From contig NZ_CP092194.1 of assembly GCF_022344005.1 (NCBI RefSeq), forward strand, positions 366,673-430,672: a stretch of DNA of 64,000 nt. The letters run 5' to 3'. The notes below the pieces were generated by a model. The model saw only the letters and a list, made by a program, of their open reading frames with translations, had not been told where the DNA came from and searched no databases. Numbering within the stretch: the stretch's first letter is position 1; the number at the start of each line of letters is the position of its first letter. Origin of the DNA: Deinococcus sp. KNUC1210. Lineage in GTDB: Bacteria; Deinococcota; Deinococci; Deinococcales; Deinococcaceae. The position numbers and the translations under genes were made by a program. Shown one piece after another: positions 42,154 through 51,252 of this stretch.

Positions 42154-42952
42154 TCTCCAATGATCACGAGAGCCCCTCTGGAGACTCTCGTCGCCACCAC
42201 CTGTGGGCCTTCCCCGAAGACCCACGTCTGCTCCGCGAAAAGGCTGAACTGACCCTGCTGAAGAGCTGCAACGTCAGTATCTGATCGAAGGTTGTCCAGC
42301 AGGGTACCTGTGCGGATCCGGATCGCTCGCCGAATGCCCTTGCGTCAAAGGAACCGAAACCATTCAGCGCCAATCAACGCTTGATCTGCCACCAAGCCCT
42401 TCCAGCGCGTCGCTGGAAGGGTGGAAAGAAGCGTCAGGAGGCTGACCGCTGTCCTCGCTGCCGACCGCATCGCCACCACGCAAGATGTCACCCTCACGCA
42501 CCCATCCTTTCCCTCGGTCGGCTGGAAGTCAAGCTGACTAGAGTGGGCACCCAGAACATGTCTGCCAATGCCCTGCCTTAGCACCCTGGGATCTGGTTGC
42601 ATGCGCTGACGGATCTGTCAGGCGGCCCTCAAGTGTAGTGCAACAGCAAGGGCTCCTCCGACAGAAACGGCCTGCGCTCCGCCTGGGCTACCTTCAAGAT
42701 CCGCAGTGCTTCTGCCTATCTACGGATGGGCGTCACCTCTGCATAAATGGCCCAGCCGTTATATCCAACGCAAAGTGGCAGCTTGGACGCGGTGAGTCTG
42801 ACAAGCATTCGGACCAAAGAAACCTCCCAAGGGAGGAGTTACCTGCGCTGTCTTGCAGGCGGCCCTTTCTGGGGTGCTTAAAGGCAGCTTCAGACCGATG
42901 CTGCGTCTTCTGCGTGGAGTGCTCTAAAACCGCGCAGGAGTCCTGGGCATCC
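42154..42952. other. Decayed region between the IS3 element and the MBL hydrolase
   Basis: About 800 bases without an intact gene. Short frames on both strands lack ribosome binding sites. Transposase-like scraps on the minus strand are described separately. Confidence 0.45.
42345..42757 (-). pseudogene. Possible second IS4-like transposase relic
   Basis: Two minus-strand scraps resemble IS4-type transposases in the expected order: GWAIYAEVTPI near 42725-42757 (compare the family's strand before HPLK) and LVADQALIGAEWFRFL near 42350-42400 (compare LVADREFIG.EWF with its Asp). Frameshifts and stops separate them. The match is weak and based on memory of the family. Confidence 0.3.
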
Positions 42953-43948
42953 CTACGGTTCAGTAGTTCCGCCGTCAGACCTGAGCCTCCACATCAGTCC
43001 AGTGAGCACCAGCAACACCAAACCTATACCAGTCCATTTGACCGCCTGCCCTCTGGCAGTCAGCGGGGGCAATATCAGGACTCCATCACGTGACGTCACC
43101 GCAGGACGTGACACATATCGCCCCTGTGCTGGCCGCGCTTTCTGATCGAACTGTGCTGCCAGCTGTTCGAGTTCCTGTGTGAGAACCGGACCCTTTAGAG
43201 GATCGCCATGCCCGGTGACGGCAATTTGCGGGTGCAGGGCTGCCAGACGTTCGACACTGACACGCGCGGCCTCCCAGTCGGGCGTGTAGTAGGCCGGGGG
43301 TCGGTGCACCCTGTGTGGCCTGAGCGTAAGGGCGGCAGGCAACGATTCCTGCACGGTGGTTACAAAAGCGTCTCCAACGATCAGGGTGCGGTCAGCCCGA
43401 CGCCACAACGAGATGTGGCCGGGGGCGTGTCCTGGCGTATTCACCACTTCCCACCCATCCAACGCTGCCACATCAGACGGCCACGGTAAAGCGTGAATGT
43501 GTGGCTGGAAGTCGAAGGGGCCGGGAAGAAACAGCGGTGACAGCGCACTCATGCTCCCGCCTACCGTTGGATCGGGCGGAGGGTACGCGCTCTGACCAGT
43601 CAGATAAGGCTGCTCCAGTGCGTGCGCATACACCTTGACACCGGGCCAACAGCGCAGCAGGGCGTGGAGTGCGCCGATATGATCGAGATGGCCATGCGTC
43701 AGCACGATGGCTTGAGGCGCTGACTCTCTGCCGAAGTGTTGCTCAGCAGCTCTCCTGATCATCCCGGCACTTCCAGGGGTTCCCGCATCGACTAAAACCC
43801 AGGGGCCGCCCGGATCGCCCAGCAGGAACACATTCGACAGTGGCAGACGCAGACGCAGGACGCCGGGCGCGATCTGCTGGAGTCCTCCCAGCGCAGATGG
43901 CGTGCTGCTCACCGCTTCAACAGGTGAATGTTGCGTGGCGTTCGACAT
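42953..43948 (-). CDS. Metallo-beta-lactamase-fold hydrolase with C-terminal membrane helix
   Basis: A 331-residue protein of the MBL superfamily. The zinc site is visible as THGHLDH, with further ligands in NTPGHAPGHIS, the Asp of GDAF and the His of TGHGDP. The family includes hydrolases of thioesters, lactones and phosphodiesters; the substrate here is unknown. Unusually, the C-terminus has a single hydrophobic helix (WTGIGLVLLVLTGLMW) that would anchor it to the membrane with the catalytic domain at the N-terminal side. ATG 43948 has a short GGAG ahead of it. Confidence 0.88.
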   Translation of the reverse strand: MSNATQHSPVEAVSSTPSALGGLQQIAPGVLRLRLPLSNVFLLGDPGGPWVLVDAGTPGSAGMIRRAAEQHFGRESAPQAIVLTHGHLDHIGALHALLRCWPGVKVYAHALEQPYLTGQSAYPPPDPTVGGSMSALSPLFLPGPFDFQPHIHALPWPSDVAALDGWEVVNTPGHAPGHISLWRRADRTLIVGDAFVTTVQESLPAALTLRPHRVHRPPAYYTPDWEAARVSVERLAALHPQIAVTGHGDPLKGPVLTQELEQLAAQFDQKARPAQGRYVSRPAVTSRDGVLILPPLTARGQAVKWTGIGLVLLVLTGLMWRLRSDGGTTEP

Positions 43949-44175
43949 GCTCCACTCTCTGCGCCGTGGCCCTCTCGGATGTGAATGACAGCTTGGTCAA
44001 GTATTCAGTATCAGTCACCAATGCAAAATGCGTCCATATGCTGGCCGAATGGCTAATGGGGGACACGGGTGTGAAGTAGCCCTGCCCCAGACGTTCTCTG
44101 TGTTTCGTCTTCCCAACGACTAGACTTCGCAGCGGATGTCCCATCGCGTCAGGGTGTGGGCGGTAGCCTGAAGGT

Positions 44176-44616
44176 ATGAGTCCGTTTCGTCCCCCCAAAC
44201 AGCACTTGCCGGATCATCTCAAGCATCTGAGGACGAGCGCGGCCCCTCGAAAGGTCAAGGGTTCTGCGCTGGAAGACTCCCCCCGTGCCGCTCAGCAGGC
44301 TGCGGAAGAGCCGGCCACCCCGCGTGGTTCCGAGCGTCTGGGACACCTGTTGCCCCTGGTCCTGCGCGCGATGGTGGGCGACAGGTCGGGCGATTCGGCT
44401 GGAAGACGGCCTGTGCTCATCACTCAGTCGGAGATCCTCGCGGCGCTGGCCCCCTACCATCGCCCCAGAAGCCGTTTCGAGGGGCTGATAGTGCGGAAGC
44501 TGGTCGGAGAGGGGTATCTCAGGCCGCGTGGAGCGCGGGACAAGTCGGGCCTGAGCGACGCCTATGAACTGACTCCGAAGGGTGAGGACCTGCTGGATAT
44601 CCGCCATTCCCGTTGA
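44176..44616 (+). CDS. Hypothetical protein with winged-helix-like C-terminus
   Basis: A 146-residue protein that I do not recognise. The first 60 residues are polar, basic and probably disordered. The last 80 look like a winged helix: LITQSEILAALAPYHRPRSRFEGLIVRKLVGEGYLR followed by YELTPKGEDLL, the strand-turn ending seen in MarR/PadR-like domains. It may be a small DNA-binding regulator, but no operon partner is evident. The start codon region lacks a strong ribosome binding site. Confidence 0.6.
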   Translation: MSPFRPPKQHLPDHLKHLRTSAAPRKVKGSALEDSPRAAQQAAEEPATPRGSERLGHLLPLVLRAMVGDRSGDSAGRRPVLITQSEILAALAPYHRPRSRFEGLIVRKLVGEGYLRPRGARDKSGLSDAYELTPKGEDLLDIRHSR

Positions 44617-44937
44617 CATCTCAACAACTGCGCCGCGTCCGGCACGAATCAGGGTGTACTGCCCCGAGACTCTACGGGCGCGATTTCTGAACGCTGAGTG
44701 CCGGGTTTAAAAGGACCGCTACGCGGAAATAGAAAAACCGCATCTGCTCTGAGTCCTGGGACCACCATGAAAGGAATCTTCTTTCTCTTCATGCTTCTGA
44801 GCGTGCGAAAACATTTTCGGCACAGATACCATTATGATGTCAGGCCCTGATATATCGTGCAGTCAGGTGCAGAGCGTCTCCATGTGGTGGAAACGTGCTG
44901 GCGATGACGGACTTGATTTCAGGAGAGGTGCTGGGCC
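44617..44937. other. Intergenic region upstream of the c-di-GMP enzyme
   Basis: About 320 bases with no gene seen. An A/T-rich stretch at about 44705-44740 could include a promoter. AGGAGAGG at about 44921-44928 serves the following gene. Confidence 0.4.
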
Positions 44938-47900
44938 ATGAACGATCACAACCGATTCACCCCCCTGCCCTCCGAAGACGGGCTGGGTGCCCCGCTCGAA
45001 GAGCAACTTGGCCGAATCATCCGCACGGCGGCTCGGCTCTTCAACGTCGGCACGGTTCAGATCAGTCTGCTGGATGTAGACCGGTGGCAGCTCAGCGCCA
45101 GCTTTGGTCGCCGCGCAGCGTTCTCCCTGACGGAAGTGCTGGTCGGGGACCTTCACCAGCCTGCCGTCATCGAGGTGCCTGACCTGACCCGGCTTCCTGC
45201 CCTCGAAGCGCACCCACTCGTTGCTGGCCCGGAAGCCCTGCGCTACTGCTCGGCGGTGCCGCTGTTCACCGAGACGGGCGCTCGGCTGGGCACCTTCTGT
45301 CTGCTGGACGTTGCCCCGCGCTCCCCGATGTCGTCTGATCAACACGCGGCGCTGCTCGATATGGCCGGAATGGTGATGAGCGTTCTCAGCCACCGGGGCG
45401 CCCTGGCAAACCGCACCGCCGAGCTGCGGCGACGTGCGACCCAGGATCTGCTGACGGGGCTGCCCAACCGCCGGGCCTTCGAAGATGCCTTTGAACGCGC
45501 CGTAAATGCGGGCGAACCGTTCAGATTGCTGCTGCTGGACCTCGATGAACTCAAGCAGGTCAATGATACGCAGGGACACGCCCAGGGAGATTTTCTGCTG
45601 TCCAGCTTCGCGGAAGCGCTTCAGCACGAGTTCGGGCGCGACTGCGAACTCTACCGGTGGGGCGGCGACGAATTCGTGATCCTCGGTGGTGGCGGTCCTC
45701 AGGCTCTCTCCGGGGTCCGGCTCGCGGTTGACCGCGTGGAGCAGCAGGTCAGGGGCAGTGGCCTGCTGGGTGCCTACGCGTCTGTCGGGGTGGCCGATTT
45801 TCCGTTCGACACCGAGGCCCCGAACGACCTGCTGCGTCTGGCCGATCAACGGATGCTCCGCGCAAAGGCCGCCCGGCGAGCAGCGCGGGGTCTGAACGCC
45901 GTGCACCCGGACGCACAGGCGACGCCCTGGTCGGGAGAACTGCTCTGGCAGGTCCTCCGGGCAACAGCCGCATTGACGAGTGCAGATCAGGTGATCGATC
46001 AGTCGGGGTGGCAGGCGTTTCTGGAAGCAGCGGTGGCGGCGCTGCCCGGAGCGGAAGCCGGATCGCTCTACGTGCTCGACGGAACGATGTTTCTCCTTCA
46101 GGCGCAGGTCGGCTTCTCTGCCGCGCTGCTGGGTGCGGGCCGTTCGCCTGCCACCATGCGCCGCTGGCACGGGTCGGAGGGCTGGGAACTGGGCGCGGCG
46201 CGGGTGCTGCGCGGCTCCACTGCACTTCGCGCCCGTTCGAACGACTATGAGCGCAGGCCGCAGGGAGCCGCCGCGATTGATGAGCTGTGTGCCGTGCAGC
46301 TGCTTCAGGCAAATCTGCTGGTACCGGTGATGGTGCAGGGCCAGATCGTGGCGGCGCTCAACCTCGACAATCTGCGCTCCGAACAGGCCTTCTCGCCGGA
46401 CGAGGTGAAGATGGCCGAGGAGTTTGCCCGGCAGGCGGCAGCGATTCTGGCGGCCCGCGACCGACATGCCCGCGAGGCCGCCCGCACCCAGGAACTGGAG
46501 GTGCTCGCGCACGCCAATGCTGCGCTGAACGCGGTGCAGCGCTCTGAGGACGTCGAGCGGATCCTGGTGGCAGAAACGCGGGCACTGCTGCGAACCGAGC
46601 ATGTGGTGTTCGCCCGCTCCGAGGAGGACCAGGAGACGCGGACGCTTCGCCTGGTGTCGGCGTCCGGGATGTACGCCGGATTCTCTCCGACGGTGGTGCA
46701 CCAGGGGCAAGGGGTGGTGTGGCACGCCCTTGAGCTTCAGGACGTCATTCACGTGCCCAGAATTCTGGAAGACGAGCGAATCTATCAGGGAGGCGACCTG
46801 ATCGACGGCGCGCTGATCGTCGCTCCTCTCGTGCGGTCGGTCGGTGTGCCGCTGGGCGCTCTGCTGGCTGTGCGGGCGGCACCGTCGTCGTTCAGCGATC
46901 TGGATGGCCGACTGCTGGGGGCGCTCGCCTCCGTGGGCGTGACGGCGTTTGAACGGTTGCAGGCCGTCGAAAAGGAGCGGGAGCGCTCCAGGGAACTCCA
47001 GATGCTCGCGGAACTGTCCGGGTACGCGGGACTGGGTGACGAATGCCGCGCCGTCGCGGAACAGTGTCTGACCGCCTGTCTGTCCTTTCTCGGCGCTGAT
47101 TTCGCGGTGTTCACCTGTCCGGACCTGGAGATGACAGAGCTGCAGGGCGCCGCGGCTGCCCAGGACCTCAGCCTGACTGCTGAGGAACGCCACTCACGGC
47201 TGCACCAGCTCGGTCTGGCGTGTCTGGATGCGGCAGACGGCGCCACCCACCGCTATCCCCTGAGCGCCGAAGCGCGCCCAGACCTCGTGGAGGCAGGCGT
47301 TCAGGCCCTGGTCAAAGTGCCGGTGATGGAGCGGGGCCGCCGGGTGGGCATGGTGGCGATGATCTGGTTCAGACCGCTGCCGGCCCTGCCAGAGTCGGCG
47401 ATCCTGCTGATGAACCGCTGCGCCGAGCTGATCGGTCAGGTGTTGGACCGCGAGGCCAACATCGCGGATCTGGAGGGCACGCGGGAAGGCGCTCTCCTGA
47501 TGCTGGGAATGGCGCTGGAACTGCGGGATTTCGAGACTGCTGGTCATACGCAGCGGGTGGTGTCTCTGGCGATGAGCATTGCCAGATGCCTGGGAATCGA
47601 CGGGGCGGCCCTGGCAGATCTGCAGGTGGGAGCGTATCTGCACGATATCGGAAAGCTCGCGGTTCCGGACGCGATCCTGCTGAAACCCGGAAAGCTGAAC
47701 CCGGAAGAATGGGCCATGATGCAGCGCCACACGACCATCGGAGACGAACTGGTGGCCCGGATTCCTACCGTCACCGCCCAGGCCCGCAGTGTGGTTCGGC
47801 ATCATCATGAGCGTTGGGACGGCACCGGCTATCCCGATGGTCTGCGGGGCGACCTGATTCCGGAGGGAGCCAGAATCTTCAGTGTGGCCGACGTGTACGA

Positions 47901-48081
47901 TGCCCTGACGAGCGAGCGGCCCTACAAGGCGGCGTGGACGCCTCAGGAGGCCCTGGCGGAACTGGCGGCACAGGCTGGACGTCAATTCGACCCGGAAGTC
48001 GTCCGAGCCGCACTTCAGGTCCTGAGGTCTGCCGCCGCCTCTGAGACGCCTTCTGCGGAGTCGGTGCCGGGGCTGGACTAG
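44938..48081 (+). CDS. GAF-GGDEF-GAF-GAF-HD-GYP cyclic di-GMP enzyme
   Basis: A 1047-residue cytoplasmic protein with both making and breaking domains for cyclic di-GMP. Order: N-terminal GAF (about 15-160), GGDEF (170-320; RWGGDEFVIL at about 240, intact), three GAF-like regions (about 340-520, 525-690 and 700-840), and a C-terminal HD-GYP domain (about 850-1040). The last has YLHDIGKLAVPD at about residue 901, RHHHERWDGTGYPDGLRGD with the GYP triplet at about 965, and VYDALTSERPYK. Both active sites look complete, so the balance is probably set by the GAF sensors. It stands alone on the plus strand, convergent with the antiporter gene. Confidence 0.92.
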   Translation: MNDHNRFTPLPSEDGLGAPLEEQLGRIIRTAARLFNVGTVQISLLDVDRWQLSASFGRRAAFSLTEVLVGDLHQPAVIEVPDLTRLPALEAHPLVAGPEALRYCSAVPLFTETGARLGTFCLLDVAPRSPMSSDQHAALLDMAGMVMSVLSHRGALANRTAELRRRATQDLLTGLPNRRAFEDAFERAVNAGEPFRLLLLDLDELKQVNDTQGHAQGDFLLSSFAEALQHEFGRDCELYRWGGDEFVILGGGGPQALSGVRLAVDRVEQQVRGSGLLGAYASVGVADFPFDTEAPNDLLRLADQRMLRAKAARRAARGLNAVHPDAQATPWSGELLWQVLRATAALTSADQVIDQSGWQAFLEAAVAALPGAEAGSLYVLDGTMFLLQAQVGFSAALLGAGRSPATMRRWHGSEGWELGAARVLRGSTALRARSNDYERRPQGAAAIDELCAVQLLQANLLVPVMVQGQIVAALNLDNLRSEQAFSPDEVKMAEEFARQAAAILAARDRHAREAARTQELEVLAHANAALNAVQRSEDVERILVAETRALLRTEHVVFARSEEDQETRTLRLVSASGMYAGFSPTVVHQGQGVVWHALELQDVIHVPRILEDERIYQGGDLIDGALIVAPLVRSVGVPLGALLAVRAAPSSFSDLDGRLLGALASVGVTAFERLQAVEKERERSRELQMLAELSGYAGLGDECRAVAEQCLTACLSFLGADFAVFTCPDLEMTELQGAAAAQDLSLTAEERHSRLHQLGLACLDAADGATHRYPLSAEARPDLVEAGVQALVKVPVMERGRRVGMVAMIWFRPLPALPESAILLMNRCAELIGQVLDREANIADLEGTREGALLMLGMALELRDFETAGHTQRVVSLAMSIARCLGIDGAALADLQVGAYLHDIGKLAVPDAILLKPGKLNPEEWAMMQRHTTIGDELVARIPTVTAQARSVVRHHHERWDGTGYPDGLRGDLIPEGARIFSVADVYDALTSERPYKAAWTPQEALAELAAQAGRQFDPEVVRAALQVLRSAAASETPSAESVPGLD

Positions 48082-48176
48082 GGCGGGTTCCGACGGACCA
48101 CCGCGCAGTGTTTCTGCTCAAGCGAACGCCGTCTCGGACGTACCCAGGCTGCAGGCCCTGGGCGCGGCACCTCCGG

Positions 48177-49688
48177 TCAGTCCTGTGAACGGGCGCTCAG
48201 TTCCAGCCAGTCGAGTTCCTCTTCGACCCGGCGGTAAGCGTCGTCACCGATGGTGCCCTGGCGGCGCAGGTCTGCCAGCGCGGTGCGGGAAGCGCCCAGG
48301 GTACGCCAGCGAAGCGAATTGTCCAGCGTGGTGTGCGGGTCCTCGCCGCTGCGTGCCAGGCTGAGCGCTTCCCGGTATTCCTGCTGGAGTCGCAGCGCGG
48401 CTTCCGAGTCTTCAGCCTTGAGTTCTTTCAGCGCCGCCTTCAGCGTCATACTCCTGGCGACATTGATCTCGTGTTCCACGACGCGGTCATTGGGCAGGCG
48501 CAGCCGGGTGAGCAGCGGTTTGAGGGTGAGGCCCTGCAGCACCAGTGTGCCCAGCACCACCACGAACGCGGTCAGCTGAATGAAATCGCGGCCCGGAAAG
48601 GTGCTGGGCAGTGCCAGAGCTGCCGCCAGCGTGACGATGCCGCGCATGCCAGACCAGCCGATCACCAGGCCGTCGCTCGCGGAAAGCGGTGGAGGAGCGT
48701 TCGCCGCGTCAGGCCGCCGTTTGACCCGCTGACCGACTGTATAGAGCAGGGCCCAGAGCAGGCGAACCGCGATCACGACTCCCAGCAGGAGAAAGGCTGC
48801 CGTCAGCTGGGAAGGATCGAACTGTTCTCTCAGCGGCCCCAGGTGCAGGCCGATCAGCGTGAAGGCGAACACGTTCAGCATGAAGGTGACGGCTTCCCAG
48901 ATCGGGAAGGTCGAGACCCGCAGCCGGGCCGACAGCGCAGGGCCCTGACCGGCCGCCAGACCGAAGACCACCACGGTGATGACCGGAGAGAGGTGCAGCT
49001 GCTCGGCCAGCAGCCAGACGCCGAAGGTGGTGCCGAACTGCAAAATCACCGATGTGGGCGCGTCCTTGATGCGGCGGATCAGCGGGCCGCTGACCTTCGA
49101 GAGCAGCCAGCCGACGACGACACTGCCGACCAGCACGAGGGCGAAGGTCGGGAGCGCTCCACCGACGCTGAAATGGCCGCTGGCGACCGTTCCCACCGCG
49201 AGGGTATAGATCAGGAGGGCCGACGCGTCGTTCAGCAGACTCTCGCCCTCCAGCACCTTGCGGATGCGGTGGGGAGGGCGAACCTGCTGAAGCACTGCCA
49301 GGGCCGCCACCGCGTCGGGTGGTGCCAGGAGGGCGCCCAGTGCGATCACCGCCGCCCAGGGCAGATCTGGAAACAGTAGGTGGGCCGCGACCGCCACGGC
49401 AACGGTCGTCAATCCGACGGCCACCACCACCAGCGAAAGCACCGGCTGCCAGTTGGCCCGCAGGTCGCGCAGTGAGGTGTCGTACGCGGCGTCCAGCAGC
49501 ACCGGGGCGACAAAGAGCGTCAGGATCAGCTCTGGCGGCAGGTTCAGACGGGGTGTGCCGGGCAGGAAAGCCAGCACGGCGCCTCCCAGGGCCAGCAGGG
49601 TCGGGTACGGAATTCCCAGGCGACGCGCAACAGCCGACAGCCCTGTCGCACCGATCAGCAGAACCAGCAGTGTCTCGAACAGATGCAT
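48177..49688 (-). CDS. Na+/H+ antiporter, CPA1 (NhaP-like) family
   Basis: A 503-residue membrane protein with about 12 helices that exchanges Na+ (or K+) for H+. Visible features include ALLAPPDAVAALAVLQQV and EGESLLNDASALLIYTLAV with the conserved Asp of the ion site, and GWSGMRGIVTLAAALALP, a CPA1 hallmark. A C-terminal cytoplasmic tail of about 110 residues (from RLPNDRVVEHEI) is charged and helical and may be regulatory. ATG 49688 follows AAGGAGC-like bases in the leader. Single gene by context. Confidence 0.92.
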   Translation of the reverse strand: MHLFETLLVLLIGATGLSAVARRLGIPYPTLLALGGAVLAFLPGTPRLNLPPELILTLFVAPVLLDAAYDTSLRDLRANWQPVLSLVVVAVGLTTVAVAVAAHLLFPDLPWAAVIALGALLAPPDAVAALAVLQQVRPPHRIRKVLEGESLLNDASALLIYTLAVGTVASGHFSVGGALPTFALVLVGSVVVGWLLSKVSGPLIRRIKDAPTSVILQFGTTFGVWLLAEQLHLSPVITVVVFGLAAGQGPALSARLRVSTFPIWEAVTFMLNVFAFTLIGLHLGPLREQFDPSQLTAAFLLLGVVIAVRLLWALLYTVGQRVKRRPDAANAPPPLSASDGLVIGWSGMRGIVTLAAALALPSTFPGRDFIQLTAFVVVLGTLVLQGLTLKPLLTRLRLPNDRVVEHEINVARSMTLKAALKELKAEDSEAALRLQQEYREALSLARSGEDPHTTLDNSLRWRTLGASRTALADLRRQGTIGDDAYRRVEEELDWLELSARSQD

Positions 49689-49849
49689 CCGGTCCGCTTC
49701 AGGAAGGAGCGCACAGCGAAAGAAGGCGGTGTGACTTCAGCACGTCACCGAGTCTACATGCAGACGCGGCGGAGGTGCAGGCCACGTTTCTCCGCTCGGT
49801 GAATCAGGGCGCAGGCGGTCTGCCGGGGGCTGGGTTCGGGGGCTTGGAT

Positions 49850-50170
49850 TCAGCGCCAGCCGAGCGCCTGAAAACTGGCCAGCAGGCCCAGGCCGACCAC
49901 CAGAGTCCACAGGACATTCCGCGTTTTCCAGGCCACCGCCGCCGCAATCAGGGCGGCCAGCACACGTGGACTCAGGACGCTCAGGGAGCCTGTTCCTGGG
50001 GTGTAAAGCACGTCTGGCACGACCAGGGCCGCCAGGACCGCTGCGGGCACCAGGCCCAAGGAAGCGGTGAGCCGGGGAGGAAGCTGCTGCTGTCGCCGCA
50101 GCACCAGAAACGATGAACGCAGCAACAGGCTGACGAGGCCGACGCCGACAATCACGAGCCAGATGTTCAT
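49850..50170 (-). CDS. azlD: AzlD-family branched-chain amino acid transporter small subunit
   Basis: A 106-residue membrane protein with four helices, beginning MNIWLVIVGVGLVSLLLRSSFLVL and carrying the conserved central segment LGLVPAAVLAALVVPDVL. AzlD works with AzlC to export branched-chain amino acids (and their toxic analogues). Its ATG overlaps the AzlC stop (ATGA), so the two are coupled. Confidence 0.9.
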   Translation of the reverse strand: MNIWLVIVGVGLVSLLLRSSFLVLRRQQQLPPRLTASLGLVPAAVLAALVVPDVLYTPGTGSLSVLSPRVLAALIAAAVAWKTRNVLWTLVVGLGLLASFQALGWR

Positions 50171-50874
50171 TCTTGCCCGGCCTGGGTGCGCTGAGCCAGC
50201 AGACCGACCGCCACGCCACACGCCGCGCCCAGGATCAGGTTCAGACGAAAAGGGAGGCTGTGAGCTGCCACGGCCACCAGCGCAGACACGGCGGCCGCCA
50301 GCAGCTGGGGTTTCGTGCGGAGCACAGGAATGAGCAGCGCGATGAAGCTGAGCGGCACGGCGAACTCCAGCGGCCAACTCGCCGGAATCCGCGCTCCGAG
50401 CAGCGCCCCGACAGCGGTGCCGCTCTGCCAGGTGAGCCACATCAGCGCGGTGGCTCCGGCGTAGTAGGCGACCGGACTGGTTTCGGTGGCGGGCCGCCCC
50501 ATCGTCACGGCGAACGACTGATCGGTCAGGCCGTACGCGAGCGGCCAGCGCCGGAGGAGCGGCACACCCACGAACAGCGGCAGCATCGACGCCGAGTACA
50601 TGGCAAAGCGCAGATTCACGATCAGACTGCTCAGGACGATCAGTACCGTCGGAGCATGGGCCGTGACCATCTGTGAGGCGATGAGCTGCGCCGACCCCGC
50701 GTAGCCGATCAGAGAAAAGGCGATGGACTGAGCGGGTGTGAACCCGGCCTGCACTGCCGCGATGCCCGCCACCATGCTGAACGGCACGACGCCGGGAATC
50801 AGCGGCGCAAAGGCCCGCAGACCTCGCCAGAAGGCGGGCGCGGTGACGTGAGGATCTGAAGTCGACAGGCTCAT
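50167..50874 (-). CDS. azlC: AzlC-family branched-chain amino acid permease
   Basis: A 235-residue inner-membrane permease of the AzlC (LIV-E) family. Motifs include PLIPGVVPFSMVAGIAAVQAG, FSLIGYAGSAQLIASQM (strongly conserved AGSAQ), LIVNLRFAMYSASMLP and the YGLTDQSFAV segment. Six or so helices are visible. It forms an exporter with the downstream AzlD. The ATG is at 50874 with no very strong ribosome binding site. Confidence 0.93.
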   Translation of the reverse strand: MSLSTSDPHVTAPAFWRGLRAFAPLIPGVVPFSMVAGIAAVQAGFTPAQSIAFSLIGYAGSAQLIASQMVTAHAPTVLIVLSSLIVNLRFAMYSASMLPLFVGVPLLRRWPLAYGLTDQSFAVTMGRPATETSPVAYYAGATALMWLTWQSGTAVGALLGARIPASWPLEFAVPLSFIALLIPVLRTKPQLLAAAVSALVAVAAHSLPFRLNLILGAACGVAVGLLAQRTQAGQE

Positions 50875-51252
50875 GCCGCTAGAGTGCCGTATGAGCCCGT
50901 GTATTGGCTAGGACGGCGGAACACAGGATATGCACGGCGCTGCCGCTGACTCCCCTGAATGTCCAGCTCGACCGACCCGCCCGGCAGGAATCTCGGCGGG
51001 GTGGGCATCGAATTGCCCTGTGTTGTGCGCGTCTGCTCGCTTGATGCTCTGCATTCTTGCGTCTTCGGGCAAACGGGCTGGTGTCTCTGAGCTCGGCTGT
51101 CTCCTGGCAGTCCTACCCTCTGGGACACTCGCTCCCAAGACAACAGGACCGTCAGATCCGTACCATACAACCGTCTCAGGAGCCCGTCCGAACGCCCAGG
51201 CACGCCAGTGCGTCCACGTCAGGAAGAGCCGTACTCTTCCAGGAGGTCAGCC
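50875..51252. other. Divergent intergenic region between azlC and the protease
   Basis: About 380 bases with no gene seen; short frames lack ribosome binding sites. It should hold both promoters. AGGAGG at 51241-51246 serves the protease gene. Confidence 0.4.

Noticed and set aside
40913..42158. Target-site duplication of the IS3 element
   Set aside because: The bases next to the inferred ends do not match each other, so no duplication can be claimed.
48143..48162. Short CCCAGG/CCTGGG hairpin between the c-di-GMP enzyme and the antiporter
   Set aside because: Only six base pairs with no T-tract; too weak to call a terminator.
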